This document shows, in pieces, positions 22,788 to 34,430 of a DNA stretch of 64,000 bases. The notes below the pieces were generated by a model, which worked only from the letters and a program-made list of their open reading frames with translations, searched no databases and had not been told where the DNA came from. Each line of letters starts with the position of its first letter. The first letter of the stretch is position 1. This stretch comes from Eukaryota sp. TZLM1-RC (Eukaryota; Metamonada: BaSk clade), in contig JAUPSS010000012.1 of NCBI GenBank assembly GCA_040285825.1, positions 1 to 64,000 of the forward strand, written 5' to 3'. Position numbers and translations under genes: made by a program.

Positions 22788-22798
22788 AAAAACTGAAT

Positions 22799-25700
22799 TT
22801 TTTTTTCTTCCTCTACATATAACCGTTTAACTTAAAACCTGGCTGAACCGAGATCATTGCTTCTATTCTTTCTTGTTGATGTCTGAATCAGTTTCTGATT
22901 CTAATGGAGTCAAAAGAAAGAACGATAGTCAACAAGATGCTCAAGACGTCCTTTCCACCTCTCCTCCTCAACCTCTTCTCTCTTCATTTTTGGACAAAAA
23001 AAAATTCTGATCAAGAATTTTTAGACAATCACGATGAAAAAAAAGTTTGTTCAAAAACAAAGCCACGCTCCTACAGATGCTCAAAGTGTCGACAACAGGG
23101 ACATAATGCTCGAACATGCCCCAATGTTGGAAAAAAATGATGCGGCAAATTCTGAAACAAAATGTAAAAGAAAATTTATTAGAAGGAAAGAGTCTAAGGT
23201 AGAACCCATAAATAATGCTCCACAAGTTGTTGCAAAACCAGTTAGCAATCGATTGAAGCACAAAACTTGCAACACTTGTGGTATTTCTTTTAGAAAAAAT
23301 GCAAAAGGAAAAACTTCTGATCGCTGCTTGAAATGCCGCATAGTTGATAACTACCATCCTCCTATAAGAATACCTCAAGAAATTCATCCGACCAAATGCA
23401 ATGAATTTGCTTTCGTTTTTCAAAGATTTTTGGATCAATTATGTAAAGGAAAGTATGCTATCAATATTATTTGGGAATTTTTTGGTTCTTTTTGTCCTCC
23501 TTTTGAACAAAATTTCGTTAATATTTCCGAAGATTTAACTAATATAGCACCGAGAAATCAGTCATCCGAGAAATTAAGTAAAATTTTTGAAGACAAATGC
23601 TTTGACAACAAATGGTCCAAGGCTTTGTCAGCTTTAAGTCCCGGAGTCAAAGCACCGAACAATGAAAATACAGTAGATAAACTGAAAATACTTCATCCTT
23701 ATGAAGACCCTATTATGGATCAAAATTTTTACGGCACATACTGGGAAAATTATCCATTGATGCCATCAGAAGTTTTTTTCGGTTATCAAAAAGAGACCTC
23801 GTGGTAAGTCTGCCGGACTTTCTGTTATTACTATTGATCATGTAAAAGCCGCGATTATTTCTTCAGAAGATTGCCTTGGTTTATTGACCAAATTTTTCAA
23901 CCAAATATTATCTGGTCAACGCAAGTACCCAGAAGAATTAAGAAGTTCTCGTTTGACTGCACTTGTCAAAAATTCAAAAATGGATGTTCGTCCTATTGCA
24001 GTCTCTGAGAGCTTACATAATATTTTTTTCTGCGTGTTGCTTAAGCAGGTTCAATGAAAAAGCTAAAAGATTTTATTACCCTTTCAATATGGTATAAATA
24101 CTACAGATGGAGTCTCTTCAGCGATTTTTGCTACTGATGTCTTATTTCGTCAAAATGAATCCAATGTTTGCATGTCATTGGATTTTTAGTAATGCTTTCA
24201 ATTCGCTAAGTCGTCGCAGTATCCATGGTGCTCTATTGCAATATATGCCAGAATTAATACCATATTTTCAATCAACATATTGCACATATTCTAATTTACA
24301 TTTTGGTAACAACATTTTGATTTCATCAAGTGGCGTAAAGCAAGGAGATCCGTTAGGACCTCTTTTGTTTTGTTTGGCCATTCATCCTATTCTACTGCAA
24401 ATTCAAGAGATGTTTCCTTCACTAAAAATGATTGCATATATGGATGATGTTGTGCTTATTGGTGAATTAAATATTGTGAAAAAGCAACTGTATGTTTTAA
24501 AGAATTATTTACCAAAATTGGTCTCCGACTTAATTTACTAAAATGTGTTTTGTTATCGAATTCTCCAGTTTCCACAATAATTGATGATATTGAAATTCAA
24601 GCCAAATTATATTCAATTGATGCTATTCGTCATTTGGGTTCGTTTTTAGGAAATAATGATGAAATTACCAAAAAATTGTTTGAAAAGTTGAACTCAATTT
24701 CTGACAAAATTGACCGAATGATGAATTTAGATATAAAAAAACACATCAAATTTACCATTATAAGACTGTGTTTTAGTTCCAATTTTAATCATATATTTCG
24801 ATCTACAAATCCTCTCGTCACTAGACCTTTGGCTCAAAAGTTTAATGAGTTACGTGCAAAAAGTTCTGTCTCAATTACTGGGATGTAAAATGTTTCAAAT
24901 TCCAGATCATGCTTACCTTAGTCCACAATATGGTGGTTTAGGGTGGACGAAGGCTTCTATTCTTACCTCGTGTGCTTTTTGTTGGTGGATGCAGAAATGC
25001 AATCTTTGAGGTCTCCGAAAGATTTGCAGATTGGGAAGATTTATTGATGACAACGCAAAAGTTCCACTGTTTTTGCATTAAATGAAGAAATTTCAAGAAT
25101 TGATGTAGAAAAATGGGGTCGATGTTTTCCCCAATCATTCAATGGCAATATTCCAGAAAAAAATGTTTTAAATTTGAAGTACACTCTTCGAACATTACAG
25201 AAAAGATTGACTGGAATGTATGAAAAAGATCTTTATAATAATATTTGCAGCTCGGCTGTTTTAAATCAAGATCTTCACTCATTGTTATTGGAAAAGGGTG
25301 TTTGTGAAAACAAGGTGTCAGATTCTTCACTTTTTGTAACCATTGTACCACGAAGATTTGGATTGTGTGCTACTAATGAAGCATTTGTAACAAAAATGAG
25401 ATTATATTTGAACATCCCCATTAGCCAATTATTATCAAAAGAAAAATGTATTTGTTCGAATTCACCTCAACTCACTTTGCGCCATGCTCTAAATTGCTCT
25501 AAATTGATAACTTATCGTTCTTCATTACATGATGCTGTTAGAGACACTGTTTTCTATATGGCACAAACTGCAAGGATATCGTGTATCAAAGAGCCCCTGC
25601 TGAAAGAAACACTTTCCCTGAATAATTTTGGTTCTGATGATAGAGGTGATGTATACTGTGATTGGATTGATAATTCTGAAGCTATTGTTGACTTTGTCTC

Positions 25701-26137
25701 ATGTAATGTTGCAAACGATACTTTGGTTCACAGAAGAAAACTTAATCCTGTGGCTGCTCTGGATTTTAAAGCAAAAGAAAAACATAGAAAATATGATAAA
25801 GAAATTGAAGATGCAAATATCGATAGAAATACACAGCTGGTTTTTATTGCTTTCCCATTTTCGATAAATGGAAGATTATCAGTTGAAGCAGAAACTTTTT
25901 TGGATGACTTCCAAAAAATGGTGAAAGAAAAAACAATGAAAAGATTTGATATTTTTTTATGGCGTTCACGGATTCAATTTGCCATTATTAATAGATTACC
26001 GCGGTTTTTCAATCGAATTAGAGTTGCTTTAGCTAGACAGCAAGCAAATCAAGATTTTGTAGAGGAAATCTTGGTTTAATGATAGTCGTCCCATTAGTTA
26101 TGATTTAATTTAATCAAGTGTGCAAATTCAATAAATT
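22799..26137 (+). mobile_element. Near full-length family C non-LTR retrotransposon
   Basis: A 3.34-kb element flanked by an 11-bp direct repeat, aaaaactgaat, at 22788-22798 and 26138-26148. It starts with a short T-run and ~80 bp of leader. An ATG at 22879 begins a single long coding region (knuckle, RT, second knuckle, nuclease), and the 3' UTR ends aaattcaataaatt. There is no poly(A) tail and no apurinic-type endonuclease. With only one ORF and a C-terminal nuclease it fits the R2/NeSL/CRE group of site-type non-LTR elements. Its target is not the satellite or rDNA. Confidence 0.88.
22879..26079 (+). pseudogene. Family C RT-endonuclease polyprotein, broken by several frameshifts
   Basis: The ATG at 22879 starts MSESVSDSNGVKRKN and leads into an A-run. 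The frame then shifts, giving the N-terminal CCHC knuckle (CSKCRQQGHNARTC, ~23077-23120), and shifts again at another A-run into 23127-23807. RT motifs follow in pieces: NAFNSLSRR (~24190), GVKQGDPLGP (~24333-24362) and YMDD (24437-24448), then a thumb-like part to 24888. The C-terminal frame (~25078-26079) holds the C-x-C...H-x3-C knuckle and DDRGD...AIVDF...K nuclease. At least five shifts are needed, most at A or T runs. It is inactive as read. Some shifts might be sequencing errors. Confidence 0.88.
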
Positions 26138-26238
26138 AAAAACTGAATGAAATTCCGTTCATTTGCACGTTTTATACATTCAGCATCATTCTATTGTAGC
26201 AGCATATTGGTAAACTTTCCAATATATTGTTCACACAT

Positions 26239-27432
26239 ATGACAAATTCACCTGCCCCTTTGAATACCTTTATCAATGCCGAAGCTGAAAGGACGATATC
26301 TGTGCTCAAAGAGGCAGCTCAAAAAGCTGAAGCTCTTTCCCTCGTTGCTACCAACATCCAACCCCAACTTTCCACTCTAAAGTCCATAGATCCAGTCACC
26401 ACGGATCAGATACTCCACTTCTTTGACCTTCAACACCAATACACAGAACTCTTTTCTTCCATAGGCCATGGTTCAAGAGTTAGACTGGAAGCGTCCACTG
26501 AATATTCTGAACTCGTAAGTGACATTAGAAGCACTGTTCGGAACTTTTGTTCTCGGATCATCCGTCACCAAGACTACCTCGATGTTCTCTCAATGGGAAA
26601 AGAGGACGACCATTTGGCACAATTCAAGCACACGCTGTTAGAGCTAACTAGACTGACGTCAGCAAAGGTCAAAAGTATCAAGAAATCTGAAGATCAAGAT
26701 GCGCTTAAAGACGAAGAATTATCATCACTAATGATCAAGCAATCCAAAGTAACTGATGAAATCAACCGCTTAAAAACTGATCAATCAAGACAACGATCAG
26801 ATAACGTCATCATCCAGCAATCAAAAGCAGAATTGATTAGGAAACTTAAGGGTCAGATTGAAGAGTTGGATTCATCTAGTCAAAGCTCACTATCAGAAAT
26901 CTTTTCAGTCAACAAGATTCAACGGGAAACAGCTCAAAAAGAATTTGAAAATCAACGCCAATCACTAATCGAGGAACGTGATAGGTTGCTGAAACAGTGG
27001 ACCTCGGAGGTTGAATCTCACACGACTTCAGAGGCTGAAGCTCGAACGCTGAAAATGCAAAAATTGAAAATAGCACAAAAATGGATTGACGATTATGATA
27101 ATGTTATGTTTGAAAAGCAAGGTTCGTATGACGAATTGAAAGCAAAATATGATCAGGTCCATGAGAAACTAGGTGAGTTATCAGCCAAATGGAACGAGAT
27201 AGATCGACTTGAAGCTTTGGAAGAAGAAAAAAGGAAAAAAGAAGAAGAGAAACAGCAGCATTTGAAATATATTAAATCAGTAATTATAATTCAATCTTTA
27301 TGGCGAAGGCACCAGGTTCTAAAAGTGCACGGTCCAATGGTGAAAGCTGCAATTGATAAATTAAAACCAAAGAAAAAAGGTAAGAAAAAAGGCAAAAAAG
27401 GGAAGAAGGGAAAGAAAAAAGGGAAAAAATAA
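26239..27432 (+). CDS. N-DRC coiled-coil IQ protein, DRC9/DRC10-like
   Basis: 397 residues from the ATG at 26239; an upstream TTG adds four codons. Almost the whole chain is heptad-like coiled coil (about 90-330). It is followed by one IQ motif (IIIQSLWRRHQVLK, ~350) and a lysine/glycine tail of KKGK repeats. That arrangement, coiled coil, single IQ and K-rich end at ~400 residues, is that of DRC10 (IQCD) and DRC9 (IQCG) of the nexin-dynein regulatory complex, which binds calmodulin and links axonemal doublets. The two cannot be separated by eye. It ends 91 bp before the convergent KAP3 gene, another flagellar gene. Confidence 0.65.
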   Translation: MTNSPAPLNTFINAEAERTISVLKEAAQKAEALSLVATNIQPQLSTLKSIDPVTTDQILHFFDLQHQYTELFSSIGHGSRVRLEASTEYSELVSDIRSTVRNFCSRIIRHQDYLDVLSMGKEDDHLAQFKHTLLELTRLTSAKVKSIKKSEDQDALKDEELSSLMIKQSKVTDEINRLKTDQSRQRSDNVIIQQSKAELIRKLKGQIEELDSSSQSSLSEIFSVNKIQRETAQKEFENQRQSLIEERDRLLKQWTSEVESHTTSEAEARTLKMQKLKIAQKWIDDYDNVMFEKQGSYDELKAKYDQVHEKLGELSAKWNEIDRLEALEEEKRKKEEEKQQHLKYIKSVIIIQSLWRRHQVLKVHGPMVKAAIDKLKPKKKGKKKGKKGKKGKKKGKK

Positions 27433-27523
27433 TTTTATTTCATTTGTATTTTTAGCTGGATTATTTCTTAAAAAAACTATAAATAATCATTATTATTTTT
27501 AATTTAATTATATTATGTACATT

Positions 27524-29573
27524 TTATTTCTCTTGTATACTTTCAACATATTCACTGTTCCAAATCGAAAATCTTTCCATCAAAATTGACTGTTGGTAAG
27601 TGAAGGAACAAGAATTTAATAACCATTGTAAAAATTCAAAAGAAAGTTGGGTTAATTCAAAATTATCAGTTCTAAAAGAATTTCTGATTAAAAAAAGAGG
27701 CAAAAGGTCTACATTGAACAATAAATTCAGAAACAGCATCAAATTTAATTAATTTGGATAAAATCATTAACCCTGCCTTGGAGAATTCAATTTTGTCAAT
27801 TTTATTAAACATTAACTCAACAATTCTTGCAGGTATTTTAAACTGTAATAAATAACCATATACACAATCAAATTGAAATATTCTTCCTAATAAAGTTAGG
27901 GCCATAAAAATTAGTGAATCAGAGTTCAATGAAAAACAATTAACTAAAAATTGAATAAAATCTCGAGATACTTTTTGAGAAATTATTGAAGTTATTTGAG
28001 GGTTACAAACTTCACTATAATCTAATACTTCAGTTAAACAATACAAAACAGTCAAAATGTCTCTTTTTTGACTTACATCACGTGGCCTGTCATCAATTAA
28101 AACGGAAACTGATGATCCGAAATAGGTTATAAACCTATCAATCATAACGTCATCAACTTGACGTGATTGCTCGCTGAAAAGATTAGAAACTAGGGCTAAA
28201 AGTAAAGGGTCTTTACTCTTTAGAGCAAGATCAAACACATCATCAAAAGTTTTTGACCGGTCAAAAAGTCTTTGGAATTCTGAATCTAACGATAATTGAT
28301 AAATAATTTTCGTTACGTAATTAAAATCACTTAATAATACCTTATTATCACCAGAATTAAACATTTTGTCAACAATAAAGGTCAACATTTTCACCAATAC
28401 AGGCACAATTCCTTCACTTAAAGCATTTTGTCTCAATTGATCATTGTGGAACAAATTAATTAAAACTTTAAAAACCGAATTTTTAAATTCTGACGGAATA
28501 TTTGGGTATTTGTCAAGAATAGTAACCAGAAAAGACAACAAATTGGAATTGAACAATAACTCAACCCAAAATTTAACCAATGAAAGCCTCTGAATAATTA
28601 ATAAACATAACCAGCTCAAAATAGGGTCCTGTATTTTTAAAATCAAAAATAATTTGGAGATAAACTTACTGGTATCAATATTTGAAAGGAAACTGTCAGA
28701 ACCATCAATCAAGTTGATAATCATCGCCAAATAAGCAGTCAGCAACCTCGTTTGATTGCGAACTTTAATGACGTCACGGTCAATGGAACTGCCCTCTTTT
28801 TTCTTTTCTTTAATATCATTTTGTAAAACTCTAAATCTTTTAACCTCAGTACTCAAATATTTTAAAATCATTGAATCAACATCATAATCAGACAAAAAAT
28901 GGATAAAATCTTCATAATATGAAAAAGACAAAAAAGATAACGAAATGTACAAAGAAAGAGACACACTTTTCTTGTAATCTTCAGATAAAGTTCTTGACAA
29001 AGCCGAGATGACAGCGTGGTTTGATGTAACTAATGGTATATTGGATGGTTTCAAAGCAAGACAAGCAATGTGAGCCGCTCCGTCCTCCTTGTCAGAAAGC
29101 TCGTTGTAGAAAAGAGAGAGATAAGAATCAAGTTGATTTGTGGTAGCCGGAAGCGAGAGAATGTTGAGGAAGGGAAAAGGGGTTGGTGAAGGGGTGTCGT
29201 TGGACTTTCGTGATGTAGCGGATGATGTAGTTCGTGAAGAGTGACGTGAGGTTGGGATCTGCAGAGGGGGTGGAGCGAAGAGAGATCGTTGTAATTGTTG
29301 AAGTAATTGTGTGACTAACGGAGTTTGTTTGGAAGAGACAATCTTGGAAAGCTTTTGGACGATTTCCACGGCGAGTTCAGAGGCATTGGTCTCAGCAGTG
29401 ATGAGATGCTCCAATTTCACTATCTTCTCCTTAGGTTGCGTAGAAGAACTTATCACTTGTGTGTTTGCATCAAGCTGATTAACCTCGAGGTCATATTTGA
29501 CTCGCAAACATTTCTGTTGTGTATCAAGCTCTATAGGACCTGGTATTACCCTTTTGGACTCATGGGTGGCCAT
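27524..29573 (-). CDS. KIFAP3: Kinesin-associated protein 3 (kinesin-2 accessory subunit), one frameshift
   Basis: The main frame (29573-27672) has 633 residues from ATG. The N-domain (CLRVKYDLEVNQLDANTQ...EKIVKLEHLITAETN...LAVEIVQKL) and the armadillo repeats follow KAP3, which bridges the kinesin-2 heterodimer and its IFT cargo in flagella. The frame ends early with QKFF-stop. The +1 frame downstream (to 27524) supplies the expected C-terminus, ending in LMERFSIWNSEYVESIQEK, which resembles the conserved Trp/Glu-rich KAP3 end. The switch falls at a seven-base T-run (plus strand A-run near 27690-27696), so it is either an assembly indel or a recent mutation. A low-complexity Ser/Pro insert lies near residues 100-130. 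Confidence 0.85.
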
Positions 29574-30012
29574 TGCAAATGAGATTTCGCAATTTTTGAG
29601 ATTTGATCCTGGATAATTTTCAATCTCTAAACTTCACCATAATGTTAGTTTAAAACATTACAATAAATTCGCGTCGTTGCGGCGAGAGACGATCTGACGC
29701 AATGTGACACGCATCACTCTATTTTTTGAGTTTTTTATATCACATTGTCACACAGAATAATAAAAGTTAATATGAAGACAAATGTCACCATCAGAACTTG
29801 ATTTGAAACAGCTTTTTGATCTTTAGTTTCAAGACTGTCGTGTGATTTACAAAGACTTAACACATATTTTGTTTCATCTTGTTCAATTAATGTTATTAGG
29901 TTAAGCCTGTTCCTTTCACTGAACACTGTCCAACATGGGGGCATTATTTTCGTTACCCAATTGACAGCAGTGAATTCCCAATCAAATAGATTTTGATTGA
30001 AAACACAACACA
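29574..30012. promoter_or_regulatory. Divergent intergenic region, KAP3 / HEAT gene
   Basis: About 440 bp separate two divergently transcribed genes and must hold both promoters. It contains a GC-richer patch (gcgtcgttgcggcgagag, near 29670). No specific factor site can be named. Confidence 0.4.
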
Positions 30013-32244
30013 ATGCATGACTTTCTTGCCAATCTCGAAAGTCATCAGCAGTACACTGCCTACTTCGACTACCTCAACACTCTCAATGAACCTCTGACAT
30101 CAGCTTTATATGATTCACTGTATAACTTTCTCAAATCACCAGATGGCGATCTCCTTTCCTCCAAGGAATGTGTTTCCAGTCTAGCGCACCTCTTTTCAAA
30201 TACCATCGTTATTACTGATGATGTAGTACATCCACTCACTCTTTTGCTTTTTCACAACTACCTTTCGTCCACTTCCTTCTCATCTCTTTCACAACCTTTG
30301 TCCTCTCTACTTCGAAGACACCCTGCACCTCCGCCCTTGATCATTTCATCGTGTACCTCAGCTCTTTCTTCTGTTCATACCCCATCAAAAAACATTGATT
30401 TTCTTCGTCTTGTTCCCTCCCTTTTAGCCAACTCTGCTACCCCTGAACGCTCCCGTCTCCTCACATTCACTCTCAACTGCACCACCTCTCCATCCTCCCA
30501 CGTACGTCTCCTGGTCTCTCAATCCCTTCCTTACCTAGCTTCCTTAGTGGTGGCGGACCCTTCAAAGCTTAAATCCCAAAGAGCGAAGCATCTCAATATT
30601 GAACTGGCCAATAAAATACTTGGTAGTGCTTCAGCTCTACTTTCAGATTCCACTTCTATCGTAAAGATTTCCACCTATAAGGCTTCTATTCTTGTTTTGG
30701 ATTCTCTTCCAATTACCCCTCTGAGTGGTTCATTAGCATCTAAGTTAACTGACCTTGTCGGTGTTTGGTCAAGGGAATTCAAAGGAAAATTTGATTGGTT
30801 GGTGATGGGAGGATTGACTGTGGTTATAGGAAATAAGTTTAGTGAATATTTTACCAAATTTTCGAATGGATTGATGCAACAACTGAAAGTATCAGAGTCG
30901 TCCCAAGTCAAGGATATGGTCTTTAAAAGTTTGAAATTTTTGTCGATTTCGTCATTGAAGAGCTCAACTAATGTGGTAAAATTTTTAACTTTTTGTGACG
31001 AAATTTTTATATCGTTTCGTGAATTATTGTACAATTTTAATAATAATTTTGAAATCAATGTGGATTCTAAGGTTGAATTTACTGTCGATTGTTCCGTCAT
31101 TTATTCAGTATTATTGCCTTTTTTTAAGATTTATTTTTCGGACAACAATTCCAAAATTTTGGTACTGTCAAATTTATTCGAACTTTTCTTGTTGATCTCT
31201 ACTGCCACATGTTTACAGTCTCCTCATTATCTTCCCAAAATTTTGTCCAAATTCTTACACATGATCTCTTCTAGTTTGACTGATGAGGATCAATCAGTTG
31301 TCAAGTTGTCAGTTGATCTCTTTTCCTTAATCTTATTAATTCTTTCTCGACCAGTCATTTCCAAAATATCATTCAATCGGAAACTGATTTCGGTATTTTT
31401 AACCGGGTCAAGTACATCACGTGCCTTGATTGGTCTTGCCCAACCTTTATTGGACGCACATTTCAAGCTTTCATATTCCTCTTGGCGCCAAAGATTGGTA
31501 TACTGTAGGTTCATTCAAACATTGATCTCTTTTATGGGTTCACGAGAAAATTTAGACTTTTTTTCAGGTCTAAGTTCATTATTGAATTCGAATTTTCAAA
31601 TTAAGGACCAAAGGGGTAATCAATTGCAACTTCCTTTTATATTGACTGAGCAAATTATGGAGAAAATTGCTCAAAAGTATCACGTGATCAAAGGTCAAAA
31701 AGCGATAAATTTAATTGATGAATTAATTCTTTCTTTTTCGTCACGTAATTCAACAGAGCAAGTCGTTTTTGTTACGTGTTGTGGAATCATTTCAGAAAAA
31801 TGTTCATTTAGTCTCTTCAAAACTAAATTTTTGGCTAAATTTTTGGAAGTTGTCAACGATCCCCAATTGATCTCTTCTGTATCGAATAGAGCTCAAATAG
31901 GACAAGCAATCTACAATGTCAAAATTTCCTTAGTCACTGGATCAAGACTAACTAATTCCAAATCTTTGTTTTCTTTTGTAGTTGATTTGGAATCTGTTTT
32001 TGACTCAATTCAGAATAGCTTGAACACACATCTCATTGAAAACTTTACCTCTCTCGGTATTTCAGAGTCACTTGTCTTGTGGGATCAAGAAGAAGAATCA
32101 AGAAGGATATCACGGGAGCAATCAAATCTGATTGCAATCAAGGGGGATGATTTGATTGGAAATGATTCGAGGTTACCAGTCAAAGGTTTATCACCTCAAA
32201 AAACTGCCCAAATCGATAAAAAAATACAATCCTTTGTTGTTTAA
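30013..32244 (+). CDS. HEAT/ARM-repeat protein, 743 aa
   Basis: A 743-residue intact frame from ATG 30013, built of repeated amphipathic helix pairs over residues ~30-620. The stretch LSYSSWRQRLVYCRFIQTLI near 490 is a typical HEAT motif, as in PP2A/PP4 regulatory subunits. The C-terminus is charged. It is a scaffold-type protein. A PP4 regulatory subunit (PPP4R4-like) is one possibility, but I cannot prove it. Codon use is strongly AT-biased in the middle and less so in the first 200 codons. There is no intron. Confidence 0.6.
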   Translation: MHDFLANLESHQQYTAYFDYLNTLNEPLTSALYDSLYNFLKSPDGDLLSSKECVSSLAHLFSNTIVITDDVVHPLTLLLFHNYLSSTSFSSLSQPLSSLLRRHPAPPPLIISSCTSALSSVHTPSKNIDFLRLVPSLLANSATPERSRLLTFTLNCTTSPSSHVRLLVSQSLPYLASLVVADPSKLKSQRAKHLNIELANKILGSASALLSDSTSIVKISTYKASILVLDSLPITPLSGSLASKLTDLVGVWSREFKGKFDWLVMGGLTVVIGNKFSEYFTKFSNGLMQQLKVSESSQVKDMVFKSLKFLSISSLKSSTNVVKFLTFCDEIFISFRELLYNFNNNFEINVDSKVEFTVDCSVIYSVLLPFFKIYFSDNNSKILVLSNLFELFLLISTATCLQSPHYLPKILSKFLHMISSSLTDEDQSVVKLSVDLFSLILLILSRPVISKISFNRKLISVFLTGSSTSRALIGLAQPLLDAHFKLSYSSWRQRLVYCRFIQTLISFMGSRENLDFFSGLSSLLNSNFQIKDQRGNQLQLPFILTEQIMEKIAQKYHVIKGQKAINLIDELILSFSSRNSTEQVVFVTCCGIISEKCSFSLFKTKFLAKFLEVVNDPQLISSVSNRAQIGQAIYNVKISLVTGSRLTNSKSLFSFVVDLESVFDSIQNSLNTHLIENFTSLGISESLVLWDQEEESRRISREQSNLIAIKGDDLIGNDSRLPVKGLSPQKTAQIDKKIQSFVV

Positions 32245-32524
32245 AATAATAATGTTCTTTTTTCAGGAAACAATTTTTCTTTATTACACAATTCTATTTT
32301 TATGTTTTTATTTAAAAAACTTTTAATTTGTTTAATTGTAATAATAGAGTGTATTTTACATCTTTGTCCATATTATTTCTTATTAGTAGATTTATTTTGA
32401 AATAAATGAATTTAATTGTATTTAATATTCTAAAAAATAACAAAAAATATATTCATCTTAATTAAATATTTTACAATTCAATCTCTCCTATATATCACCA
32501 TCAACATTACTATTTGGTACAAAT
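32245..32524. other. Convergent 3' spacer
   Basis: Very AT-rich spacer between two convergent stop codons. It probably holds both 3' UTRs and polyadenylation signals. Confidence 0.5.
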
Positions 32525-33031
32525 CTACTTATCATGATCAGGGTCGATGTCAAATTCACTATACAATGTTTTCACAGTCACCCCTCTGGCTGTAGCTATC
32601 TGTTGAAGTTGATTGTGAACAAAATCCCTCAAGTCATTGTAATCATGCAATAACCTGTGCTTTTCAGCTTCATATGGAGATTTGGTAGAGGGTTTCTTCT
32701 GTTGTGACAGTTGAAATAGCTTCATCTTGGCTTGCTTCAATTGGGAGGTTGCCTTCCTGACTTCATCCTTGAGTCTGTCTGTGCTACAACTGTCAAGCTG
32801 CTGCTGCACTTGATCATACTGTTGCAGTAGCTCGTTGTAGTTCTGATCTGGAAAACTGTGGCAAGGGAGGGCTATGCAGTCCTGTTCGAGTTCTGGTATG
32901 TGAAAACTAGTTAGGACTTTTGCTTCAAGGAGGGAGTCAATATCAGAAGGAGTAAAGCCACATGTGAGCATTTCGGATTTTGGTATAACACCACTGGTTG
33001 ATATGTTTGGCAGTAAGTGTAGTTTCTGCAT
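32525..33031 (-). CDS. SWI5: Swi5-family recombination mediator
   Basis: 168 residues from ATG 33031. A coiled coil covers about 75-115. The C-terminal ~45 residues (LLHDYNDLRDFVHNQLQQIA, then RGVTVKTLYSEFDIDPD) carry the Swi5 signature: LL-x-YN-D/E-I/L-x-D, RGVT-x-x-x-LY-x-EF and an acidic end. With Sfr1/MEI5, Swi5 stabilises Rad51 and Dmc1 filaments during homologous recombination. The N-terminal ~75 residues are an extension not expected in the short core family. No Sfr1 partner is seen nearby. Confidence 0.82.
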   Translation of the reverse strand: MQKLHLLPNISTSGVIPKSEMLTCGFTPSDIDSLLEAKVLTSFHIPELEQDCIALPCHSFPDQNYNELLQQYDQVQQQLDSCSTDRLKDEVRKATSQLKQAKMKLFQLSQQKKPSTKSPYEAEKHRLLHDYNDLRDFVHNQLQQIATARGVTVKTLYSEFDIDPDHDK

Positions 33032-33091
33032 GACTTGAATTGAAAGGAAGGCAAACTACATCAATCTGTGGTTTTGAAATGCATACTTTCG

Positions 33092-34196
33092 TCAAGCATC
33101 ATTCAAACTTATTCCAATAACTTTCATTCTTGGTGAGACCGTCCACAGATGTTCGAGAATCCTCGAATAATTGGCCACCAATCTCAGTGAGCCCATTTCT
33201 CCTCTAGAACAATACGTAACTTTGAAGCTAGTTTCTTTGTGGTCTCTGGAACGCTTCTGGTCTTGTTCCATAGTAGTGTTCAATAATTGCAATCTCTAGC
33301 TGATTTAGTGATGTAGAAATGTCTCTAGACCAAACTTGATTACATTCCGGACAACTCAAATAGGCGGTGTGAACTTTAACTTCGCCATCATCTTCTAGAT
33401 AGATCTTTAGGTGTAGCATCTTGCAGCAGTTCACCTTTACAGATACCATATATTCATCTCCGATCTTCACATTAGCAAATGAACATTGTAACAACTTGAG
33501 AAACGCCTTACGTGGTGTTTTCATATTTTGACGTGATGTACATCATCTCCATTGCCAAATCACACCTTTACTTCTCGACCATCTGCAAATTTTTTCACTT
33601 TGTGGATAAGTGAGCTGAATCTTCTCTGTTTTCTTATAAAGAAGTCAATTGTGTTTCTCCTCAATGCTTTTCGAGCACTCAGATATAATTGTTGCTTTAG
33701 CGATGATCGTTTTACGTTATTACCTTCATAGTCCTTATAGTCATCGATAGTTGATATTTCAAGCAGATAATGGTTCAATTTCTGCACGTCATAAACATCT
33801 ATTGATGCGTGGGTCAGTGAAGCGGAGTGATTGATTTTCGTTGCTTTGGAGCTAAAAAGATAATGGATACAGTCGGCCCTGAACGTGTTCCAATGTTGGC
33901 ACCACATAGATTTGAGTGGTTGGGGATGATGGCTCAGAATACCATTTCCGTTTCATCGTCAGGTGCCTGCCACTCAGTAGCTTTAGGTTTCAGGCGAGGT
34001 CTTGGCCGTTCAACCTTGGCTTGCAAGGTATGTTTTCTATTCCGAGTGGTTTCGCAGTAATCAAGTTCCCCAAAAAGTTTTTATGAGCCGAAGCTTCTCT
34101 AGACAATCTCACTCGTGCTGCTTTTGGGTGGGGTGAGAAAGTTATACGGACACTACCACCACTATCACTCACCTTTAGAAGACATGGTGTAGTCAT
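33092..34196 (-). CDS. Unrecognised multi-exon or frameshifted gene
   Basis: Minus-strand reading frames succeed one another over 1.1 kb: 34196-33993 (MTTPCLLKVSDSGGSVRITF), 33907-33563 (ADCIHYLFSSKATKINHS...KKFADGREVK) and 33524-33231 (KLLQCSFANVKIG...LSCPECNQVWSRD). The last could be joined to the middle one by a ~59-nt intron with gtgtga...gtaag ends that restores phase. A zinc-like CPEC and several Cys/Trp residues are present. Other joins are not settled, and I do not recognise the family. It lies tail to head with SWI5, about 60 bp upstream. Confidence 0.4.
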
Positions 34197-34430
34197 TAGC
34201 TTTTGTTCTAAAAAATAAATAGGGGTTTTTCAAAGTTGTTTGTGATGTGTTTTTGTAGATAAAATGGTTGACAACCCATATGGAAAAAGGAACAGATGCA
34301 GGCTTCAAACTAGCGATGGGAGTGAGTCTCTGTCGTCTGAAGGTATGCGGTAATGCTTGAAATGGATTTGCATTACGTCATTCGAGTTTACAATACAGTA
34401 AATAAGAGAAATATTTTACACCTTACTACA

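Noticed and set aside
22968-23438. 156-codon minus-strand ORF
   Set aside because: It is antisense to the N-terminal part of the family C element and shows no domain.
30675-31514. Minus-strand ORFs inside the HEAT-repeat gene
   Set aside because: They are shadows of the long intact plus-strand frame.
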